Shown here: piece after piece, positions 57,843-64,000 of the stretch
Numbering within the stretch: the first letter of the stretch is position 1
Layout: every line of letters starts with the position of its first letter
Assembly (NCBI GenBank): GCA_019022495.1
Contig: JAFEKR010000049.1
Coordinates: 62,001 to 126,000, forward strand
Direction of reading: 5' to 3'
From: Epichloe hybrida
Taxonomy: Eukaryota > Ascomycota > Sordariomycetes > Hypocreales > Clavicipitaceae
Length of the DNA stretch: 64,000 nucleotides
Notes under the pieces: model-generated
The model's database searches: none
Seen by the model: the letters and a program-made list of their open reading frames with translations, nothing else
Told to the model about the DNA's origin: nothing
Position numbers and translations under genes: made by a program

Positions 57843-58899
57843 GGCTTCGTGATGAACAGGAAAGGAAAAAAAAAAAAGCGAATAAGTCGGAATCGATCGT
57901 TCTTGTTACTACAAAGACGATCTGAGAAGGAACCCCAATGTTCACGAGAGGCTCATCTGGACTGTGACTGCATGCCGCTGAGCTGACACGTGGGAACAAA
58001 ACAAATCAAGGGTTCTGTGACGGTGCGAAGTTCATTGTGTACGGAGCAGCCGTCTCTGTCCGATGAACGGGAATGCATCCGTTTCCGTCAATCACTTCCT
58101 AACCTCACTTTTTTGAGGGGGGTTTGTCCGTACTCCGTACATGCATACTTCGTGTGAGACGGTGTGGGAAGTGAAGATGATGAATTCAGCTATCTAGAGC
58201 TATCCATATGTGGCATAATAAGGCTATATAACAAGGGTAAAAGAGGGTCTTTGCCCTAAGTGCTAAGGTCTTATAATAAGGCCTTAAAGAGGGAAGACAT
58301 CGCTATAGTAATGCCTAAGGTGTGAGGCTGCTACAACCAACACTTCGAAGTTCCCCGCATATTATTATGTTGGTCGCAGGACCCCTACACACATCTTATG
58401 CAACGTAAGCAGAGTTCATCATGAGGGAGAAAAAAAGCCTAAGTCCACGACCGATGCTGCATCGACCCCTTGCCAACAGCAACGACCTGTGACTACAGCG
58501 GCAAACCATCTCCAAGCCCTAGAATATTACAGGGATCACCAAGCAGTTTTCGACGGCTGATTATCCGAGATACACCCAGGCGTACGGACTACTCCGTACA
58601 CTGAAGTTTCCTGGCCAGATGTCCCCGTCGGAACATGTGCCAGACGCCTTTGGCTGGCACCGAAAAAAGAGATGCGGCTCGCCAGTTGCGTATGTACCTT
58701 GGGCGCAGGTAACTGGTAGGTGGGTGGGTGTTATTTCTTCTTAGTCTCCGACGGGAAGAGCCCAGATGAGAAGATACAACGCAAGAAAAGTGAGCCAATA
58801 CAGCTAGCTTCTCTGCCCTCGACAAAGCGACCTTGGGTTTCACGATCGAGGCAAACGCATCGCATCTGCCAACACACTTCACTTGGCTCAAGTATTCAA
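57843..58899. promoter_or_regulatory. Divergent region between UstYa copy 5 and acyltransferase
   Basis: About 1 kb between divergent starts. An AT-rich RIP-like relic lies at about 58180-58345. Two TACTCCGTA copies (58131, 58590) flank it. The region could hold shared control sites for the cluster (inference). Confidence 0.5.
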
Positions 58900-60438
58900 A
58901 TGCGGTCCCGAACCCGCCTTTCATCCTGGTGGCCCTTTGGCAACCATGACAATCTGCCCTCGGCTCCAAGTAGTGGTTTCATTTCGACAACAACAGGTGC
59001 AATCTCAAACCTGTTTGCCCACAAACGGTGTTATTGGATGTTGTCATGTCTCACTCCCAGCTTTTTGAGAGGAAGCGATTCCAACAAACCCCTAGCTTAT
59101 GATGTACGGCCTCGGCCTCGTACGTCACCTCTGGACGGCATTCGAGGGTACGCCGCTCTCTCCGTGTTGAACTATCATGTCCTATATGCCTATCAACCTT
59201 TCGTCTTCTACGGCTACGGAGTGCCTTCAGGTGCATTGGAAGACTGCGCACGACCGGGTGACAGGCAATCACACAATCGTTGCCTTCACCAACTGCCAAT
59301 CCTCCGTTTAGTCTATACCGGAACTTGGCCCATTTCCATCTTCTTTGTTCTATCAGGATTTGCTCTGTCACACAAGCCTTTGACATACCTGCAGAGGCAG
59401 GACCAGGGCTACGCCCAGGCGGTTGCAGCAGTCGCATCTGGGTTCATCCGGCGCCCCTTCCGATTATACGGCCCCCCTGTGCTTGCCACACTCATGACCA
59501 TGTTGCTGATACAATGGGGGCTTTATGAGCATGGGCGAAGCATCTCTGAAAATACCGAGTGGGTTCCAGTCATCGCAGAAGTGCATCATCGACGCCTCGA
59601 TTCGTTCTCGGCGCAGCTCATCGACTGGTTTCGTCAAACCTCCAAGCTGCTCCGAATCTTCTGGTGGGGAGATCTCTACAACCAATATGATGTTCATCTT
59701 TGGACAATCTCGGCCGAGTTCAGATGCTCATTAGCTGTGTTTGCCATGCTGCCGCCGTACATGGCTCTCAAACCACGGGTTCGCACGATATTCATCATGG
59801 TCCTGGTCGTCTACGTTTACCTGCTCGAGAGGTGGGATGTGGCCTTGTTCTTTTCCGGGATACTCATCGCGGACACGAGCATCAACTTGCATCAAGGCAA
59901 CGCAACAATTACAGATGGCAAGCCCGTCAGGCAAATGTTGCTGACGGCTTTCAAACTCAGCCTTGTTGCATTGAGCCTCCTGCTTCTTTCTTCGCCAGAC
60001 TTTTGCGTTTCAGCAACACCAGCGACTAGGATTTTGAGCTACTTGATCCCTTCGTCGGATGCTGCGCCGTTCCGGTTCCTACCCAACCTCGGTAGTATTA
60101 TATTAATTGGAGTCATAGCTCACACGCCATCCACGAATCGGGCTTTGTCGGTCTTTCTGAACTCGGCAATACCGCAGTACCTTGGGCGGATTAGCTACAG
60201 TCTGTACATCGTGCATGGGCCGCTGATACATGTAGTGGGCTATTCAATCTTCCAAGCTTTGTGGAACCTGACGGGTAGGGAGAACGTTTGGAGATACTGC
60301 GCGGGCTTTTTCACAGCCTATTTTGTATTCTTGGCAATTGTTGTCTACGTTGCAGATATCTTTTGGATGGCGATTGATATGCCATGCGTGTCTATGGCGA
60401 AATTCCTTCACGACATGTTCGTTACCAACAAGGCTTAG
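58900..60438 (+). CDS. Acyltransferase-3 family membrane acyltransferase
   Basis: Single exon, 512 aa from the ATG at 58900; the frame is open further upstream but without an ATG. The acyltransferase-3 pattern is clear: SPLDGIRGYAALSVLNYHV with the conserved Arg/His, a large loop, then GTWPISIFFVLSGFALS, VHLWTISAEFRCSL and a late ISYSLYIVHGPLIHVVGY. About ten hydrophobic helices. The family transfers acyl groups to sugars, lipids, peptides or natural products. In secondary metabolite clusters such enzymes often decorate the product. Divergent from UstYa copy 5 and next to copy 6. Confidence 0.9.
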   Translation: MRSRTRLSSWWPFGNHDNLPSAPSSGFISTTTGAISNLFAHKRCYWMLSCLTPSFLRGSDSNKPLAYDVRPRPRTSPLDGIRGYAALSVLNYHVLYAYQPFVFYGYGVPSGALEDCARPGDRQSHNRCLHQLPILRLVYTGTWPISIFFVLSGFALSHKPLTYLQRQDQGYAQAVAAVASGFIRRPFRLYGPPVLATLMTMLLIQWGLYEHGRSISENTEWVPVIAEVHHRRLDSFSAQLIDWFRQTSKLLRIFWWGDLYNQYDVHLWTISAEFRCSLAVFAMLPPYMALKPRVRTIFIMVLVVYVYLLERWDVALFFSGILIADTSINLHQGNATITDGKPVRQMLLTAFKLSLVALSLLLLSSPDFCVSATPATRILSYLIPSSDAAPFRFLPNLGSIILIGVIAHTPSTNRALSVFLNSAIPQYLGRISYSLYIVHGPLIHVVGYSIFQALWNLTGRENVWRYCAGFFTAYFVFLAIVVYVADIFWMAIDMPCVSMAKFLHDMFVTNKA

Positions 60439-60542
60439 ATGATGGCAAGATGATGATAGCATGGCAATGATGTATGCGCGTCAATTCTTGTTAACCTATC
60501 GATGTCTGACGTAGGTCATTCTGATAGTCTTGGGTGTTCAAC

Positions 60543-61594
60543 TCATGCTTTGATGCCCCATTGTTGAATCTTGTCGAAATTGCGACATTTGTGTTGCGTG
60601 TTAAAGTCAGTATCGATTCCCAATGGCCTATTCGGGTCTTTGAGTATCAGATACGGCGTGACGTCAGCAGCACATTGAAGGTGTATTCTTAGACTGTCGA
60701 TGCAGTGATCCACATGCTAGTAGGGCGAAAGCGACACATGACATTAGCGACGGCAAGTATGGGATATCTCACTCATTTGACGTTTGACGTTCGACATTTG
60801 ACATACATGGCGAATTTGTTTGGGTGAGCCGTCAAATGCGGGAAGCCTGCTGTAATCGTAATCGTCTCGATAGGTATACTGACGGATTAGATCTAGGCAA
60901 TGTATCTGATGGAATACTGAGTAGGTCCGTGGTCAGCTCAATTGAGCAGAAACGGACAAGGACAAAGGAGAAATAAATATGTACGCACCCTCCAGCGACC
61001 CAAGAACACCGCCTCCCTTGTCAGCTTTTGCACGTTGCCAGTTCGCGTCACTGGACTTGTTCAGTGCGGGAAGCTTCTCCATGGGCACGTTCACGGGTCC
61101 GACTGCCTCGTTGTCAGCGAATATACACTCTTGTCACACGCACTCTTCCTGCCTGCTGATGGAATAATAGGCGGGCACTACAATTCCAGAGTCTCAACCA
61201 AGCTTCTTCGAGCGCTGGTGTTGGGCGACCCTTGTATATCGATTTCTGGCCGAACTGGTTTTGGAACTGAACATCTTGGTATTCGACCGCCACCATCGCC
61301 GGCGCTTCCATTTGATTTTAGTTTTACTTGTAGTTTGTTACAGCCTCGGTCTCGGCGGCAGAACTTACAACATACAGACGTGCTCGCGAAGCAAAGCTCG
61401 GGAGTCGGCCAACGAGTCTGATTCAAGGCGAGGAGAGAAACTGCAGTGGCCGCTATTATCCAAGGAACCACACTCAGGACTGATACGCCCCTGGCTCCGG
61501 TCTGTCGGGAGCTAGATGGCTTCTCGATGGGGCAGAGTTCAACGTCCTCACAGTCGGCACCTGATACCACTTCATACTGATGGCATGGAGACAT
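60543..61594 (-). CDS. UstYa-family (DUF3328) oxidase, copy 6
   Basis: Five exons, 61369-61594, 61182-61304, 60989-61102, 60807-60916 and 60543-60716, give 248 aa. The tail MSPCHQYEVV... is followed by a TM helix (VLSVVPWIIAATAVSLLAL), SPAMVAVEYQDVQF, KSIYKGRPTPALEEAW, GPVNVPMEKLPALNKSS, then first motif VFHQIHCLDLIRQ and second motif RHHVDHCIDSLR, the latter completed across the last intron. It ends FNTQHKCRNFDKIQQW. All motif residues are present. Every exon length agrees with phase, which makes this model strong. It converges with the acyltransferase gene (104 bp between stops). Confidence 0.9.
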
Positions 61595-62621
61595 ATCCTG
61601 TGCAAACGGCCCGTCTGGGTCTTGTCGAAGGCAATCGATGAGAGTTGATGCTGGCAAAAGGAGGACAAAGTGGGCGGCCACGGGGTCGACGAAGGGAAGC
61701 ACGAACTACAGTGTGTCCAAAGGACGACGGGGAGGCTTTGGCGCCAACTAAGTGGCCGATGCCTATCGACACAAGATCCTTCTTCTTCTGTTTCCCCGGG
61801 GTCGGGCCTCAGAGAGCCCCCGGCTCAAGATCTTTTTGACGTTGGGAGGGATTGATGCTTCGATGGATTTTTTTCCCCTCAAAGCGAGACCCCGGCTGGG
61901 TGGGCTTCGAGCGTCACGTGAAAGTTTTTCCGGGGAGTATTACATGCATGCATGCATGCATGGAGGTGATGAAGCAGGCAAAGGAACTGGAGAAGGTGGC
62001 GTCGCAAAACCGACCAAAGTCTAGTATTGAATCCTATGCATGCAGAGTCAGCCAGCCACATGCTGACACAAAAAGTGGTCCAGTCGACCCGACCGACGAT
62101 CCTGGCAGACCAAGACCAGCCCGGCGGCGTACTCTTTAAATTAGTTATTTACTCCACGGCGCACGCGTGGCTCGGCTCAGGGGTCCATTCCCCGGATCAC
62201 GGCAGCCACGGGTACAACACGCGGGAAGAGGATGTGGGACGAGTGATGATGACCGTTGGGAATCTGCGACAACAATCGAATGAAAGAGCGAAGGATTCCT
62301 GTCTCTATTGTCAGGCGGGGAAACCAGCAGAGAGTTTGAAAATGACGAGTCAATCGCGCACAACGAAAAGCGACCCTCGAAGCGGGAATCTCGCGCTAAT
62401 ACAGTAATAAAGGCATGAAATCATGTGAACAACCGCTCCGAATACAGTAGCAGAGCTCATACAATTCCGGGTACAAACAAGCAAGGCACACGAATCTAGC
62501 ATGAGACCCAGACTCAGCGAGGTGCTTTGTCATATGCATGGATATCTATACAACCTATAGTATAGCATATGTTCCACGTCTCCTGAGCAGCGCCGACTTT
62601 TCCCTCCTGAGCACTCGTTGC
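61595..62621. other. Intergenic region between UstYa copy 6 and regulator
   Basis: About 1 kb with a GCAT tandem repeat at 61943-61962. Frames seen here are short and overlapping. No supported gene. Confidence 0.45.
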
Positions 62622-63459
62622 TCAGATGTTTGTTGGAGCACCATGCGCGACCAGGAGTTGAACCAAGCGTAGCGAGCCACTATCCACAGCTACATGCAAA
62701 GCCGTGTCCCCGGCGTTGTCCCTGGTGAGAACGTCAGCGCCGGCTTGGATCAGCAAAGAGACAACCCCGTCGTTGCCGCTTTGAACGGCAGTGAAGAGCG
62801 GAGTGCGGCCGTTTGAGTCCCGCAGGTTAGGATCAGCGATGTGCTGTAGCAGAATCCCCATCATCGCCGCGTTGCTGTTCCTGGCGGCGAGATGCAGAAT
62901 CGTGTTCCCATCAGCATCCTGCGTCAGGAGATCCGCGCCATGGGATATGAGAAACTGGACAATGTCCTTGTACCCTTGCTTCACGGCACGAGATAGCGCA
63001 GTTCCGCCCCCAACCGGAACTACATATGACGCTACTGGCTCGTCCCAAAGTGACGCCGGGTCAATCGAGGACGGCTCCAGAGAGGAGCGGGTCTGGATCG
63101 GGATGCTTGCGTAGCCATTGTCGGGGCTGCTCTCTTGGATGCCATCGCTCTCGTGTTGTTGCTGCTGCTGCTGCTGCTGGTCAAGCCCATTGACCGGAAT
63201 CATGGCCATCTCGAACGTCTTGATCAGACGCTGTTTGTGGTTGTTGCCTGCACCCGTTTGTATCAGCACTTTCTCGAAAGATAAAGCTGGGGAGCTCGCA
63301 CTGGCGAGGCGAGAAGCACGTGAACCTACGGTATGTTCGTTGTGCGTTTCGATTCTGGATCCGCTTTTGCTCTCTTCTGAACCTTTCTGCTGGACCGACA
63401 TCAGCGTCAGCTACAATGTTCATCTCGGGCCGGAGCAACAGTCGGCTAGCTATCGCCAT
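62622..63459 (-). CDS. bANK transcription factor (bZIP basic region plus ankyrin repeats), TOXE/APS2-like
   Basis: Exons 63330-63459 and 62622-63247 join in phase 1 (donor GTAGGT, acceptor GCAG) to give 251 aa. The junction rebuilds the basic region: ...REQKRIQNRNAQRTYR from exon 1 with NNHKQRLIKTFE from exon 2. No leucine heptads follow. A CAG-coded run of eight Gln comes next, and then four ankyrin repeats (GGTALSRAVKQGY, GNTILHLAARNSN, GRTPLFTAVQSGN, GDTALHVAVDSGS). A bZIP-type basic region without a zipper plus C-terminal ankyrins defines the bANK family, known as pathway-specific regulators of cyclic-peptide clusters (TOXE for HC-toxin, APS2 for apicidin). An alternative start is the ATG at 63423. 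Confidence 0.9.
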
Positions 63460-64000
63460 GTCACGTCACCTCGACCAGAAGGCTCCAGTTTATGCTTGGA
63501 TCTAGTAGCGTCAGTAAGCATGAGCTTCCTGTGAAGAGATACTGCCATCAAGTAGTACAAGATCCATCCCCTATATAGGCCATCTATCTAGCATTATTAA
63601 CCGACTGAACATGACTTAACGCCCCGACTAAGGGGGGATGCGCATACATAGAGGTCGCCTCCCCCCCCCTCCCCCTCCCCCTCCCCCTTTTGCTCACGGC
63701 GGCGCGCAGAATTGTGCCCCATTACCTACTCCACAACCTCTGAACCCCCCCGGGCCTAGCGAATTCGCAGTTACCCATCTAGGCGCGTAATAATAATCAG
63801 ATTTAGTATCAGAACACTAGAGCGCAGTTAGCATTAAGACTACTAAAGGGGTATAGGAGGAATAATATGTATGCGCCATGATTATCTTACGCAATAGGTA
63901 TTATGCTTTTTATCAAATTCGCAACTGCCATCGCCAGCGGTTCCGCCGTTGCAGTACAGCTTCCAAGGGAATGTAGGGGGTTTAGGGAACATAACGGATT
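63460..64000. other. Right-end region, promoter of the regulator and AT-rich edge
   Basis: Starts as the upstream sequence of the bANK gene, with a C/T microsatellite at 63661-63688 (CCCCCT units), and turns AT-rich after about 63785. That may be the edge of another degenerate repeat. The window ends before it can be judged. Confidence 0.4.

Overview
The window looks like a chromosome arm of a filamentous ascomycete, most likely a Sordariomycete and probably Hypocreales (inference). Genes carry short GT-AG introns (about 50-220 nt) with CTGAC/CTAAC-like branch sites. Housekeeping proteins are of fungal type (IMP3, bS18m, GPI11, PMP3, ATG7, Wee1, the 24 kDa subunit of complex I). A Ty3/gypsy element has been destroyed by C-to-T/G-to-A changes typical of repeat-induced point mutation (RIP). 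Exon coordinates below were worked out by hand from splice sites, phase and family conservation.

Layout. 0.15-6.6 kb is an AT-rich RIP-degraded chromovirus with recognisable gag, protease, RT, RNase H, integrase and chromodomain remnants. 8.4-16.5 kb holds an ERCC6L2-like SNF2 helicase, the divergent pair IMP3 / mitochondrial bS18, and a CIA84-like PPR protein. 17.4-22.2 kb is an accessory stretch: APH-fold kinase, thioesterase-like hydrolase, a small protein with an LRAT/NlpC-like His...Asn-Cys pattern, and a multi-pass membrane protein. 23-46.4 kb returns to conserved genes (GPI11, PMP3, ATG7, tRNA-Glu, dCMP deaminase, Wee1 kinase, FAD oxidoreductase, NADH dehydrogenase 24 kDa, kelch protein). 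Between them lie a MITE-like element with ~57-bp terminal inverted repeats and long gene-poor stretches rich in the 9-mer TACGGAGTA.

47-63.5 kb is the most interesting part. It is a gene-dense accessory block with six UstYa-family (DUF3328) oxidase genes, four of them in tandem. With them are an acyltransferase-3 membrane enzyme, a PTM1/lung-7TM-like membrane protein, a small secreted protein with two Lys-Arg sites, a small type II membrane protein, and at the right edge a gene with a bZIP-type basic region plus four ankyrin repeats and no leucine zipper (bANK, as in TOXE and APS2). No NRPS or PKS backbone gene is visible. UstYa proteins cyclise, hydroxylate or halogenate peptides, so the simplest reading is a ribosomally derived (RiPP) or other small-peptide biosynthetic cluster with its own regulator. 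The precursor is uncertain.

Two genes (ATG7 exon 2 and the second UstYa gene) each show a one-base frameshift in a short A run. Either these are assembly indels or real lesions; the sequence alone cannot decide.
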